Origin: Selenomonadaceae bacterium
GTDB taxonomy: Bacteria; Bacillota; Negativicutes; Selenomonadales; Selenomonadaceae
Assembly (NCBI GenBank): GCA_017535925.1
Contig: JAFXTD010000027.1
Location: forward strand, 80,153-144,152
Direction: 5' to 3'
DNA: 64,000 nucleotides
Below, piece after piece: positions 17,805 through 25,628 of the stretch. The position numbers were made by a program, and so were the translations under genes. Each line of letters starts with the position of its first letter. The stretch's first letter is position 1. Below the pieces are notes generated by a model. That model searched no databases. It worked only from the letters and a program-made list of their open reading frames with translations, and was not told the origin of the DNA.

Positions 17805-18568
17805 TCAAGCTCACCAAGTTTTTGCAAAGCTCGTCTTGCCGCCTCCTGTTCGGCGGCTTTTTTGCTGCGTCCGATACCGCGTCCGAAAATTTTTCCGTCA
17901 ATCAATGCTGCCGATTCAAAAGTCCTGAGGTGAGGAGGGCCGCTTGAGTTCAAATCGACGTAAGAAAGTTTTGTCGCGGGATTTTCTTTTTGAAGAACCT
18001 CTTGCAATTTGCTTTTGTAATCTTTCGGAATGCCCGTGACTTTGACGTGTTCGAATTCGTTTGTGAATTGGCGGAAGACATAATCGCGGGCAACTTCCCA
18101 ACCTCTGTCGAGGTAAATCGCGCCGATGACAGCTTCCAAAGCGTCTTCCAAATTTGAATCACGTTCGCGCCCCAACATAAATTCGCTTGGGCCGAACAAC
18201 AACAAATCGCCGAGCCCGATTTCTTTTGCAACACGTGTAAGCGTTGATTGACGAACGATGCCCGAACGCGTTTTGGTGAGTTCGCCTTCTTTCAAATGCG
18301 TGAAGTGCTTAAACAAATAAGTAGCCGTCGCCAAACCCAAGACTGCGTCGCCCAAAAATTCCAATCGTTCATTGTATTTTATTCGAGGCTCAAATTCATT
18401 CGCGTAGGATTTATGAGTCAAGGCAACGTGCAAAGTTTCTATGTGCGAAAATTTCACGCCGAGTTTGTCAGCGAATTTTTCCAAAGCTGCGCGGCGTTCG
18501 TCGCTCAAAACGTCGTCGACCCAATCCTCGCCTTCGGGTGCCTCAAAAATTTTTTCGTCGATTGTCAA
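17801..18568 (-). CDS. rnc: ribonuclease III
   Basis: RNase III is the double-strand-specific endonuclease that processes rRNA precursors. The catalytic signature NERLEFLGDAVLGL carries the metal-binding Glu/Asp, and EDALEAVIGAIYLD carries the second acidic cluster. The C-terminal dsRNA-binding domain runs from DYKSKLQEVLQ to GRSKKAAEQEAARRALQKL. A TTG start at 18568 was chosen because AGAGGTG lies 6 bases upstream; the in-frame GTG at 18577 falls inside that ribosome site. Confidence 0.94.
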   Translation of the reverse strand: MTIDEKIFEAPEGEDWVDDVLSDERRAALEKFADKLGVKFSHIETLHVALTHKSYANEFEPRIKYNERLEFLGDAVLGLATATYLFKHFTHLKEGELTKTRSGIVRQSTLTRVAKEIGLGDLLLFGPSEFMLGRERDSNLEDALEAVIGAIYLDRGWEVARDYVFRQFTNEFEHVKVTGIPKDYKSKLQEVLQKENPATKLSYVDLNSSGPPHLRTFESAALIDGKIFGRGIGRSKKAAEQEAARRALQKLGELD

Positions 18569-18580
18569 AAAGTTCACCTC

Positions 18581-18620
18581 TTAATTAGCTGTTAGCTGTT
18601 AGTGGTTAGTGGTTAGCTTT
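18581..18620. repeat. short tandem repeat overlapping a gene end
   Basis: TTAGCTGTTAGCTGTTAGTGGTTAGTGGTTAG-type repeats. Read on the minus strand they supply the last codons (Ala-Asn-His-stop) of the O-antigen ligase gene. Confidence 0.7.
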
Positions 18621-19814
18621 TAAAATATTTTCCGCCGCAAGCAACGTTCCTGCCAAGAGCCAAAACTCGCGCATTATCGGAACTTGATTCATGTTCGTGT
18701 CGGTCAAGCCTTCAAGCTGAAGTCCCGCCAAAATTAAGATTGCCGTCATGCCCGCGCCGAACGGAATTTTCTCGCGCTTGTATTGAGTAAAAAATTTCCA
18801 GAAGAAATAAGCGTACAGACCGATAAACGCCGCCAAACCGATTAAGCCGCCTTCGCTTGCCCGCTGCAAAAAATTGTTGTGAGGATGAGTGTGACCGTCG
18901 CCTATCACGCCGGGACGTTCCCGCGCTTCGGGAGGAATGTAATATTTGTTGTAAGCGTTGAAGTACATTTTCTGCCCGACGCCGTAAATCGGATAGTCAC
19001 AAAAAATTTCAGCCGCCGCCTTCCACATCAAAACGCGCTCGGTGTTGCTTTGAAATTTTGTGCTCGTCATTGTCGTGAGCCTCTCTTGAATTTGCGCAGA
19101 GCCGATTGCAAAAATTAAAAAGATTATCGCCAAGCCCGCGCAGATTTTTGCGGTGAGCAGGCGATACTTTTTTTCAAGCACGACGAAAAGCAAGACGACA
19201 ATCACGAAGGCAAGCCACGCGCCACGCGTCATTGACAGCACCAAACAAATCAACGACAAGCCCGCCGCAAAGACTGCCAATCTCCTCCAAAGCGGCGATA
19301 AAATTTCAAGCTGCGCAATGTAAATCGCAATCGGCAACTGCATTAGCATGAACGACCCGTAGAAAGTCGGCGTGTGATTGAATCCGAAAGCTCGCGGCTC
19401 GCCTTGAACGAAATATTGCCACAAGCCCGCCGCGTCGTTTATCAGTATCGCCAAAAGTGTCGCGATCAAGACGCCGCAAAGTTGTTCGCGCTTTTTTATG
19501 AAAGTCATGGCGAATATCAGCGGAAAGAATCTGTGCAACTCGCCGAAGACTTCTCGGAAACTGTTCACGGGTTCCCAAGAGGTCATCGCGATAAAAATTT
19601 GCAGGACGAGATAAACTGCAAGCACTTCCAAAATATTCGAGTCGAACGGCGGCAATTTTCTGTGGCGCACAGACCAAACGATTATGAACAGCGTCCCGGC
19701 TCCGACCGCGATACTTGCTGCGGCAGTCGAAAGAGGAACCGCCAACGCCAACAGCAAAACGACTTTGTACATTGCGGAGTCGAGAGAAACTTTCGGCAAA
19801 AATTTTAGCGGCAT
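18606..19814 (-). CDS. O-antigen ligase family membrane protein
   Basis: A 402-residue protein with about ten to twelve membrane segments and a large periplasmic loop near residues 270-330. That loop carries DGHTHPHNNFLQRASEGGLIGL, the His/Asn motif of the Wzy_C/WaaL family. Such ligases join polymer from an undecaprenyl carrier to lipid A-core or a similar acceptor. AAGGGG lies 9 bases before the ATG. The surrounding glycosyltransferase genes support a lipopolysaccharide or glycan role. The extreme C-terminus is formed by a short repeat. Confidence 0.85.
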   Translation of the reverse strand: MPLKFLPKVSLDSAMYKVVLLLALAVPLSTAAASIAVGAGTLFIIVWSVRHRKLPPFDSNILEVLAVYLVLQIFIAMTSWEPVNSFREVFGELHRFFPLIFAMTFIKKREQLCGVLIATLLAILINDAAGLWQYFVQGEPRAFGFNHTPTFYGSFMLMQLPIAIYIAQLEILSPLWRRLAVFAAGLSLICLVLSMTRGAWLAFVIVVLLFVVLEKKYRLLTAKICAGLAIIFLIFAIGSAQIQERLTTMTSTKFQSNTERVLMWKAAAEIFCDYPIYGVGQKMYFNAYNKYYIPPEARERPGVIGDGHTHPHNNFLQRASEGGLIGLAAFIGLYAYFFWKFFTQYKREKIPFGAGMTAILILAGLQLEGLTDTNMNQVPIMREFWLLAGTLLAAENILKANH

Positions 19815-19856
19815 GATTCATTTCCCCTTGAATTTTTCTGAAAGCAATTCTAACAC

Positions 19857-19892
19857 AAAAAGACCCCTCCCGCAAAGGAGGGGTTTCATTTT
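19857..19892 (-). terminator. Rho-independent terminator
   Basis: ACCCCTCC-loop-GGAGGGGT followed on the minus strand by CTTTTTG. It lies between the small secreted-protein gene and the O-antigen ligase gene. Confidence 0.85.
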
Positions 19893-19905
19893 GTCGGCGA
19901 AAATC

Positions 19906-20325
19906 TTACTGCAAATTTTTCTGAAGGTATTCGTAAATTTTCGGCCAAATCGTTCCGTCGCTGCCGTCAGCGGAAGAAATTTCCGGCGTGAACGAAGGAT
20001 CTTGCACGGGGTTGCCGTTCTCGGCGATTACGCCGGTGTAGCATTTCTTTTTGAGTCCGTTCTCTTCAAAGAACCCCATCGAATTAATCATTGCGAACGT
20101 TTCTTTGTCGGGAATGATAAATTCGAGTTTGATGTTCGCGCTGAAGCCGTCCGACCTGTCGACGCCCAACGCCGCGCAGTGAACGCCGCGCTTGATTGAA
20201 CTTTTATCGACGTAAACTTTGGTATCTTTTTCGCCCACGTCAATTTCTGTCCAATCGGCCGCAAAGGTCGTCGAGGAAATCATCACGGCGAAGAGGAACG
20301 CAATCAGTGCAGAAAATTTTTTCAT
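19906..20325 (-). CDS. small secreted protein, unknown
   Basis: 139 residues with a clear signal peptide, MKKFSALIAFLFAVMISSTTFA, cut before ADW. The mature part begins WTEIDVGEKDTKVYVDKSSIKRG, a pattern seen in many small periplasmic or surface proteins ('VYxDxSSI'), and resembles Adhesin_E-type proteins only weakly. The ATG at 20325 has AAGGAAG upstream; a longer start would place charged residues before the signal peptide. It is followed by a terminator. No function can be assigned. Confidence 0.7.
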   Translation of the reverse strand: MKKFSALIAFLFAVMISSTTFAADWTEIDVGEKDTKVYVDKSSIKRGVHCAALGVDRSDGFSANIKLEFIIPDKETFAMINSMGFFEENGLKKKCYTGVIAENGNPVQDPSFTPEISSADGSDGTIWPKIYEYLQKNLQ

Positions 20326-20356
20326 GTGAAGCACTTCCTTTTTTAAAATTTTCAAA

Positions 20357-20971
20357 TTAAGTTTCCGTTAATTGAGCGACGAGTTGAGGCGGAATGACTT
20401 CGGGATAATTTTCTGCAAGCCACGCAACGATTCTGTTCCAATAACGTTTTGCCTTCCAAGCCGCCGCGAAGTCAAACCAATAGACCAGCGGAATTAAAAC
20501 GGGCGTGCCGATGTTGTCGACGATTCGGACGCGATAAGTTTCGGGCGCATGTTCCTGCACCATAAAATTTTCTATGTCAGTGTCGACGATTGCAATGTTC
20601 TCGCGCAGAAAGTCCGATTTAAAATTCAGCAGGGTTGTCCAAATTTTTTGAAGAGTTTTTTCATCGGGCTTTGTCTTCGGAAGAAATTTTTTCATGTCGA
20701 GGCTTGTCTTGCCGTCGTAATCGAGGACGCGCTCAAAGACGTAGCCGAGCCCCAAATTCGTTTCAATCGTTCCGAAAAATTTTGTGACGAGCCGGGAATT
20801 CTCCAACTTCGCCGAGCACATTCGACGATAGCGCATTTCTTTTTTTACGTCGCCGTCGTCTTTGGTGTGCGGAATTTTTATGCACTTGGTCGCGTCAAGC
20901 GGGTGGATGTATGTCGCTTGATGCCCGCCCGACCCGATAAAAAGTTCTTCATTAATTTTCAAAGTATTCAT
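20357..20971 (-). CDS. YrbL-like (PhoP regulatory network) protein
   Basis: A 204-residue protein kinase-like fold of the YrbL family: IGSGGHQATYIHPLDATKCIKI resembles a nucleotide-loop strand pair, then KKEMRYRRMC, GLGYVFERVLDYDG, and DTDIENFMVQ followed by VRIVDNIGT, reminiscent of kinase catalytic and metal segments. In enterobacteria YrbL belongs to the PhoP regulon; its reaction is unknown. The ATG overlaps the stop of the PIG-L gene (ATGA), fixing the start and indicating an operon. The gene lies within the surface-glycan region. Confidence 0.8.
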   Translation of the reverse strand: MNTLKINEELFIGSGGHQATYIHPLDATKCIKIPHTKDDGDVKKEMRYRRMCSAKLENSRLVTKFFGTIETNLGLGYVFERVLDYDGKTSLDMKKFLPKTKPDEKTLQKIWTTLLNFKSDFLRENIAIVDTDIENFMVQEHAPETYRVRIVDNIGTPVLIPLVYWFDFAAAWKAKRYWNRIVAWLAENYPEVIPPQLVAQLTET

Positions 20972-22686
20972 ATGTTCCTCAACTTGTGAACGCGCAATTT
21001 GTCCAGCCAATGCCAAACCTTCAGCTGAATCTGCGCGAAGTCTCCTACGCGGCGAATAATTATCCTGTCGTAAATGTCCGTGCCGATAACTTCAGCCGTC
21101 ACGACAAGTTCGGTCGCCTTGCCGAAATTCAAAATCAATTCTCCGCCCGTGACAACTTCCGTCAAAATATTTTCGTCGCCGGCGGTCGCAGTGATTTTGA
21201 CGGGCGCGTCGACTTGAAAACGATAGAGCCCGATAGAAATTTTATCGACCTCGTAGGGCACGGCGTAGCGATAAATAAAATTGTCGTTGACCGTGAGTTT
21301 GATAAACGGCGGAATTTTATGAAGCGGTTCGGCGTTCGCGAAGAATTCGACTTCGGCAAGCCCGAAATTTTTTCCGACGTCGATTGCAGAAATTTCGGCG
21401 CGTGTCACGAAAATTTTTTCCGTGTCGATAATCAACGGACGCCCTCGACTCGGAAGAGTCGCGCTGAAATTTTTTACATTATCTGAAGAAATGCCCGCCT
21501 TGTCAATGACGACTTGAGCATCGGCAAGTTCGAGGCGCAAAGAAATTTTTGCGGGCGCATCGTCGAGGAGGTTGCCGTAAATCACGATACGCCTCACTTG
21601 AATTGCCTCTTCCCACTCAAAAAAAATTTTCTTGCCTTGCCAAAGATGATTTTCAATTTGAGCGGGCGTCGCGTTAATGTCGTTCGTGTCAATGATTTTG
21701 AAGTCGCGAACTTTGCTTGCGTCGCCGGAAGTCGCCGTGACCTTCGCGGAAAAAGTTTGGCTGTCGGTGCGTCGTTCAAAAAAAATTTCGTCGGAATTCA
21801 AAATGCGCAGGGCGTTCCATTGGTTGCGTTGAGACTTGTGAGCGAAAATCGCTTCGGCAACGGGATTATCCTTCAAAATCGTTTGGCTGTTCATGACGGG
21901 AAAGCGCACGCGATTTTCCCAAACGTAATTGGCGCGGTCGATAAAATCAAAATCGTAAGTGTCGGTCTCGCCAAGTTTTGGTTTCTTCGTGGCGCGGAGG
22001 TTCGTCGCATAAAAATCGGCGGCGGCTGTGAAGGCGGTCGCGTAAGCAAATTTTTTGTAAACTTCGGGATGATAATCGTTGCGTTCGGATAAAATTTCGC
22101 CCAAAACTTCCTCGAACAAAATCGATAAAGCGCGGTGGTCTTGGTGGCTGTCGAAGTCAACGCAGAAAATTATATTCGCACGAAGTTCGAGGAGCAAACT
22201 TTTCAAATCGCGCTTGAAATTTTTTCGGGTGTAGGAGCTGTGTCGCCCGAAAATTTTTTTTGCATAATCGACAAAATTTTTTGCGGCGTAGGTTTCGACG
22301 TGACCGGCGGGCGATTGCGTCGGCTTATCGGAAAGTTTGTGACCGTCGCCGTAGCCCAGAAAAATAATTTTGTCTTGAGGCACGCCCAAAATTTTCAGCG
22401 CGTCGACTGCCTCTTGAGCTCTGGTCTCTGCCGAAACTTCAAAGTCGCCGTTCGTCGAATAGGCAACGAAAATTTCCGCCTTCGCCGCCGCCAAAGTCAA
22501 AATCATATTCCCCGCAATGTTAATCTCGTCGTCGGGGTGCGGTGCCAAAATCAAAACACGCGTCCCGAAATAATTTTTATCGAAGAAAGAATTGCCCGCC
22601 GTCAAAATTTCTTCAGCTTGAGTATCTTCGCCGACCAGTTCAAAAATTCCGCAAGCCTCCGATTCAAAAATTTTCTTGTCGTCCAC
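20968..22686 (-). CDS. PIG-L family deacetylase
   Basis: A 572-residue protein. The N-terminal third has the PIG-L/LmbE metal site: LILAPHPDDEINIAG near residue 50 (HPDDE) and DFDSHQDHRALS (HxxH). These enzymes remove N-acetyl groups from GlcNAc-type sugars. The C-terminal 300 residues are beta-rich and resemble nothing specific, perhaps carbohydrate-binding domains. GTG at 22686 is preferred since GAGGTG lies 5 bases upstream; ATG at 22701 has no ribosome site. It is coupled to the YrbL-like gene. A role in LPS or glycan trimming is inferred. Confidence 0.85.
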   Translation of the reverse strand: MDDKKIFESEACGIFELVGEDTQAEEILTAGNSFFDKNYFGTRVLILAPHPDDEINIAGNMILTLAAAKAEIFVAYSTNGDFEVSAETRAQEAVDALKILGVPQDKIIFLGYGDGHKLSDKPTQSPAGHVETYAAKNFVDYAKKIFGRHSSYTRKNFKRDLKSLLLELRANIIFCVDFDSHQDHRALSILFEEVLGEILSERNDYHPEVYKKFAYATAFTAAADFYATNLRATKKPKLGETDTYDFDFIDRANYVWENRVRFPVMNSQTILKDNPVAEAIFAHKSQRNQWNALRILNSDEIFFERRTDSQTFSAKVTATSGDASKVRDFKIIDTNDINATPAQIENHLWQGKKIFFEWEEAIQVRRIVIYGNLLDDAPAKISLRLELADAQVVIDKAGISSDNVKNFSATLPSRGRPLIIDTEKIFVTRAEISAIDVGKNFGLAEVEFFANAEPLHKIPPFIKLTVNDNFIYRYAVPYEVDKISIGLYRFQVDAPVKITATAGDENILTEVVTGGELILNFGKATELVVTAEVIGTDIYDRIIIRRVGDFAQIQLKVWHWLDKLRVHKLRNI

Positions 22687-22738
22687 GCTTTCACCTCGCA
22701 TAAAATTTTACTATAATCAGCTTCGGAGGTTGAAGCCA

Positions 22739-23584
22739 ATGAAAAAACTTTTGATTGTCGCAATTATCTTATTGACATTTTTAACCGGTTGCAAGACGCG
22801 AACCGCCGATTTGAATTTCCGCGAACTCGAAACGAAATACAACGCGCAGATTGGAGTTTACGTCCGCGATACCAACGACGACAGCGAAATTGCTTACAAC
22901 GCCGATGAACGATTCGCTTATTGTTCGACGCATAAATTTTTGAGCGTCGGCGCGCTCCTTCAACGTAAGAATCTCGACGAACTCGATAAGAGGATATTTT
23001 TTTCGGCGGAAGAAATTTTGCCCTTCTCTGCGATAACCAAAGCGCACGTCGACAGCGGCTTGACCCTTGCCGAAATTTGCGAAGCGGCATTGAGAATCAG
23101 CGATAACACCGCCGCCAACTTGGTGCTTGAGGAATTGGGAGGCATTGCGGCGTTCAGGGAAAGCTTGCGGGCAATCGGTGACGACGTAACCGAACCTGCG
23201 CGGCTCGAATTGGAACTGAATATTTTCTCGCCCGACAGCATTGAAGATACAAGTACACCACGACAGCTCGCGAAGGACTTGGAACTTTATCTTTTGGGGG
23301 ACATTTTGAGTGACGAGAAAAAATCTTTGCTGGCGAAGTGGATGAGCGATAACACCATAACCGACGACCTCATAAAAGCCGGCGTCCCGCAAGATTGGAA
23401 AGTTTTGGATAAAAGTGGCGCGGGCATTAATTACGGAACGCGCAACGATGTCGCAATCATTTTCCCGCCGAATAAAAAGCCGATTGTCGTTGCGATTATG
23501 ACACGTCGAAACGAAGAGAGCGCACGATTTGACAACGCCTTGATTGAAGAAATTGCCCGAATGATTTTCACCTCGACGCGATAA
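22739..23584 (+). CDS. class A beta-lactamase, predicted lipoprotein
   Basis: A 281-residue serine beta-lactamase. The lipobox LTGC ends at Cys18, so it is probably anchored to a membrane. Catalytic motifs are S63-T-H-K66, S121-D-N, the omega-loop R-x-E157-x-x-x-N161 and K225-S-G227 in place of the commoner KTG. GGAGG lies 9 bases before the ATG and a TATAAT box is at 22712. It hydrolyses beta-lactams if active. It stands alone on the plus strand among minus-strand glycan genes, with no regulator or mobile element nearby, so it looks like an intrinsic chromosomal enzyme. Confidence 0.92.
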   Translation: MKKLLIVAIILLTFLTGCKTRTADLNFRELETKYNAQIGVYVRDTNDDSEIAYNADERFAYCSTHKFLSVGALLQRKNLDELDKRIFFSAEEILPFSAITKAHVDSGLTLAEICEAALRISDNTAANLVLEELGGIAAFRESLRAIGDDVTEPARLELELNIFSPDSIEDTSTPRQLAKDLELYLLGDILSDEKKSLLAKWMSDNTITDDLIKAGVPQDWKVLDKSGAGINYGTRNDVAIIFPPNKKPIVVAIMTRRNEESARFDNALIEEIARMIFTSTR

Positions 23585-24692
23585 TTTCTGCAAGTTTGGG
23601 AATAACGGTTTCGAAGTCGCAAGTTTCACGAATCAATTTTGCCGCGCGCTCTCCGAAAATTTTTCTGCGTTCGTCGTCCTCGAACAGCTCGGAAATTTTT
23701 TCTGCGAAAGCCGCCGCGTCTTCCGAATAAACTCTGTAACCGTTCACGTCGTTTTCAATCACGTCCTCGCAACCGCCGATGTCGCTCGTGACGGCAGGCA
23801 ACCCGCTCGCCATTGCCTCAAGCAACGAGGTCGGCAAACCTTCATGTCGCGAAGGAAAAATATAAACGTCAGCCATTTGATAAAATTCTTGAGGCGCGTC
23901 GACCTCGCCGATAACTTTAATCGAATCGTCAAGCTCGGTGGAAAGTTTTTTCAGCTCGTCAAGCAAATGATTCAAGCCGCCGCCCACGACGAATAAAAGC
24001 GCGTCGGGAAATTTCTTGTGCAAAATTTTCCAAACGTCCTGCAAAGTGTCAACGCCTTTATCTTTGACGACGCGGGCGCAGAAAAGTAAAACTTTTTTAT
24101 CGGGCTCGACGCCGTGAGAAATTTTCAGCTCGTTGCGAAGATTTTCATTCGACTGCGGATATTTTTTCGTGTCGATGCCGTGAGGCAGAATTGAAATTTT
24201 TTCGGGAGCAATGCCTCCGCGTTCGATGAAGCCGTCGCGAATTTCTTTGGTCGTCGCAACGTAATGCGTGCACTTCGCCAAAATTTTGTTCCGCCAATTT
24301 TTATCCGCAGAAAAAATTTCCGCCTTGCCCGTCAAAGCCAAAGTCACCGGCTTGTTGAAAATCCTCGCGAACAAAATCGCCCAGACAGAAAATTTCGGCG
24401 TGCCGATTATGTAAAAGGCGTCAATGTCTCTGTGCGTCGTGAGCAGGCGCAAAAAAATTTCCAGCCAACGAAAAGGCGGGTGCAGTCTTACGAGGTCGAT
24501 ACCGTTTAATTTTTCTCTTGCCGCCGTGAAGAAAAATCTTTTCTTGGTCATGAGCGTGAGGCGGTGTCCGATTTTGATGAGTTGCAGCGCGTGATTCTCT
24601 CCGTGAATTTCCGCGCCGCTCTTTGTCGGGCGTCCGTCAGGCAGAAATTTTTTTCCGACGGCAAAATCTTTTATCAGCAAACAAATATTCAT
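23568..24692 (-). CDS. glycosyltransferase family 4
   Basis: A 374-residue GT-B glycosyltransferase. The N-terminal acceptor domain starts MNICLLIKDFAVGKKFLPDG. The C-terminal domain has KVLLFCARVVKDKGVDTL and FPSRHEGLPTSLLEAMASGLPAVTSDIGG, the EX7E donor-sugar motif of GT4. AAAGGAG precedes the ATG at 24692. It overlaps the beta-lactamase gene tail to tail by 17 bases. It is transcribed from a sigma-A-like promoter just upstream of its start. The sugar is unknown; context suggests LPS core or surface glycan synthesis. Confidence 0.88.
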   Translation of the reverse strand: MNICLLIKDFAVGKKFLPDGRPTKSGAEIHGENHALQLIKIGHRLTLMTKKRFFFTAAREKLNGIDLVRLHPPFRWLEIFLRLLTTHRDIDAFYIIGTPKFSVWAILFARIFNKPVTLALTGKAEIFSADKNWRNKILAKCTHYVATTKEIRDGFIERGGIAPEKISILPHGIDTKKYPQSNENLRNELKISHGVEPDKKVLLFCARVVKDKGVDTLQDVWKILHKKFPDALLFVVGGGLNHLLDELKKLSTELDDSIKVIGEVDAPQEFYQMADVYIFPSRHEGLPTSLLEAMASGLPAVTSDIGGCEDVIENDVNGYRVYSEDAAAFAEKISELFEDDERRKIFGERAAKLIRETCDFETVIPKLAEIIASR

Positions 24693-24712
24693 GGTCGCTC
24701 CTTTCGCCGCCA

Positions 24713-24740
24713 ATTCTATCAAAAAATTTTCTACCGTCAA
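24713..24740 (-). promoter_or_regulatory. sigma-A-type promoter for the GT4 gene
   Basis: TTGACG, a 16-base spacer and TAGAAT on the minus strand, 20 bases before the start codon. The -35 box touches the T-run of the upstream terminator. Confidence 0.6.
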
Positions 24741-24741
24741 C

Positions 24742-24777
24742 GAAAAAACCCTCCGACATAAGCCGAAGGGCTTTTTT
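24742..24777 (-). terminator. terminator of peptide gene 1
   Basis: CCCTTCGGCTTATGTCGGAGGG hairpin then TTTTTT on the minus strand. It is nearly identical to the terminator at 25083. Confidence 0.8.
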
Positions 24778-24796
24778 AGCTTGTGATGCGAAAATT

Positions 24797-24991
24797 TTAA
24801 TACAAACTATGATTTTTCGCATTATAGATTGGGTTGTTGTTTTGGAAGACGTTTTGTTGAGCTGGAAATTCTTTGTCGTTAATTTTACAATCCCCGGGCC
24901 AACTACCGCCCGCGACCTCGTCAAGTTCCTCATCGCTAAGCTGTTCGAGTTGCTTATTGATTTTTTTAAGATTTTCCTCACGTGTTGCCAT
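24797..24991 (-). CDS. double-glycine leader peptide 1
   Basis: A 64-residue precursor: leader of 29 residues ending LSDEELDEVAGG, then a 35-residue core beginning SWPGDCKIND with one Cys and many Asn/Gln. Leaders of this kind are cut after GG by C39-type peptidase ABC exporters. AAAGGAG precedes the ATG at 24991. An ECF-type promoter and a sigma-A-type promoter lie upstream, and a terminator downstream, so it is its own transcription unit. It is one of three tandem relatives. No exporter or modifying enzyme is in the window. A bacteriocin-like or signalling role is inference. Confidence 0.75.
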   Translation of the reverse strand: MATREENLKKINKQLEQLSDEELDEVAGGSWPGDCKINDKEFPAQQNVFQNNNPIYNAKNHSLY

Positions 24992-25024
24992 ATTATCAGT
25001 CTCCTTTCTGTTTTCTGAAGCTTG

Positions 25025-25050
25025 TACGTTCAAAATCCGATTTCGTTACA
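25025..25050 (-). promoter_or_regulatory. ECF-sigma-type promoter, peptide gene 1
   Basis: TGTAAC, 16 bases, CGTA on the minus strand, with GAAATC following the first box as in the other two copies. This matches the ECF pattern (compare B. subtilis SigW TGAAAC-N16-CGTA). It lies 33 bases before the start codon. Confidence 0.65.
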
Positions 25051-25051
25051 A

Positions 25052-25081
25052 AGTATAACAAAAAAATTTTTTCACTGTCAA
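25052..25081 (-). promoter_or_regulatory. sigma-A-type promoter, peptide gene 1
   Basis: TTGACA, 18-base spacer, TATACT on the minus strand, directly upstream of the ECF-type motif. The -35 box abuts the T-run of the next terminator. Confidence 0.65.
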
Positions 25082-25082
25082 C

Positions 25083-25116
25083 GAAAAAATCCTCCGACAT
25101 AAGCCGAAGGATTTTT
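25083..25116 (-). terminator. terminator of peptide gene 2
   Basis: TCCTTCGGCTTATGTCGGAGGA hairpin then TTTTTT on the minus strand. It differs from the terminator at 24742 only at the stem base. Confidence 0.8.
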
Positions 25117-25137
25117 GTTGCTTGAGTTGAAAATTTT

Positions 25138-25479
25138 TTACTTACCGAACTGCGCGTTGATATGTTTCCAGGCGTCTTCGCGGCTGACCTGCTTGCCGTC
25201 GATAAAATATTCATTTGCTTTGGATGTTTTCATCAAGTCGCCAAAAATGCTGCCGTCGTCTTTGATTGTGACTCCATATTTCGAAAAAGCATTGCGCAGA
25301 TTTACGAAACCTTCATGGTTGAGGATACCAATGCCGGCCAAGTCATTTTCGAAAATTTTTACGCCAAGTTGTTCAAATGCTCGTGCATCGTTATAACTTT
25401 CCGCGAAAGTGCCGCCCGCCACGTTGTCGAGTTCCTCGTCGCTCAAGATTTCGTCCTTCAAGATTTTTTCCGTTGTCAC
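25138..25479 (-). CDS. double-glycine leader peptide 2 (long core)
   Basis: A 113-residue precursor. The 23-residue leader ends LSDEELDNVAGG; its KILKDEIL stretch matches peptide 3. The core of about 90 residues (from TFAESYNDAR) has no Cys and looks like a small folded domain, with GVKIFENDLAGIGI and YFIDGKQVSREDAW. A GTG start at 25479 was chosen: AAGGAG is 10 bases upstream and the N-terminus then aligns with peptide 3; the ATG at 25488 is too close to that site. ECF- and sigma-A-type promoters precede it and its own terminator follows. Confidence 0.72.
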   Translation of the reverse strand: MTTEKILKDEILSDEELDNVAGGTFAESYNDARAFEQLGVKIFENDLAGIGILNHEGFVNLRNAFSKYGVTIKDDGSIFGDLMKTSKANEYFIDGKQVSREDAWKHINAQFGK

Positions 25480-25521
25480 TTTTATCATTCTCCTTCGGTC
25501 AAAATTTTTTTATATCCTTTA

Positions 25522-25547
25522 TACGTTAGGATTTTGATTTCGTTACA
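25522..25547 (-). promoter_or_regulatory. ECF-sigma-type promoter, peptide gene 2
   Basis: TGTAAC-GAAATC-N8-AA-CGTA on the minus strand: same boxes and same 16-base spacing as copies at 25025 and 25857. It lies 42 bases before the start. Confidence 0.65.
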
Positions 25548-25548
25548 C

Positions 25549-25576
25549 ATTTTAGCAAAAAATTTTCCTCCGTCAA
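25549..25576 (-). promoter_or_regulatory. sigma-A-type promoter, peptide gene 2
   Basis: TTGACG, 16 bases, TAAAAT on the minus strand, immediately upstream of the ECF-type motif. Confidence 0.55.
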
Positions 25577-25579
25577 CGA

Positions 25580-25611
25580 AAAAAGCCCCGTCGATTTGTA
25601 TGAGGCTTTTG
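25580..25611 (-). terminator. terminator of peptide gene 3
   Basis: AAAAGCC...GGCTTTT stem followed by a T-run on the minus strand. The sequence differs from the other two terminators. Confidence 0.65.
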
Positions 25612-25628
25612 GTTTGCATTTCGAGCTT

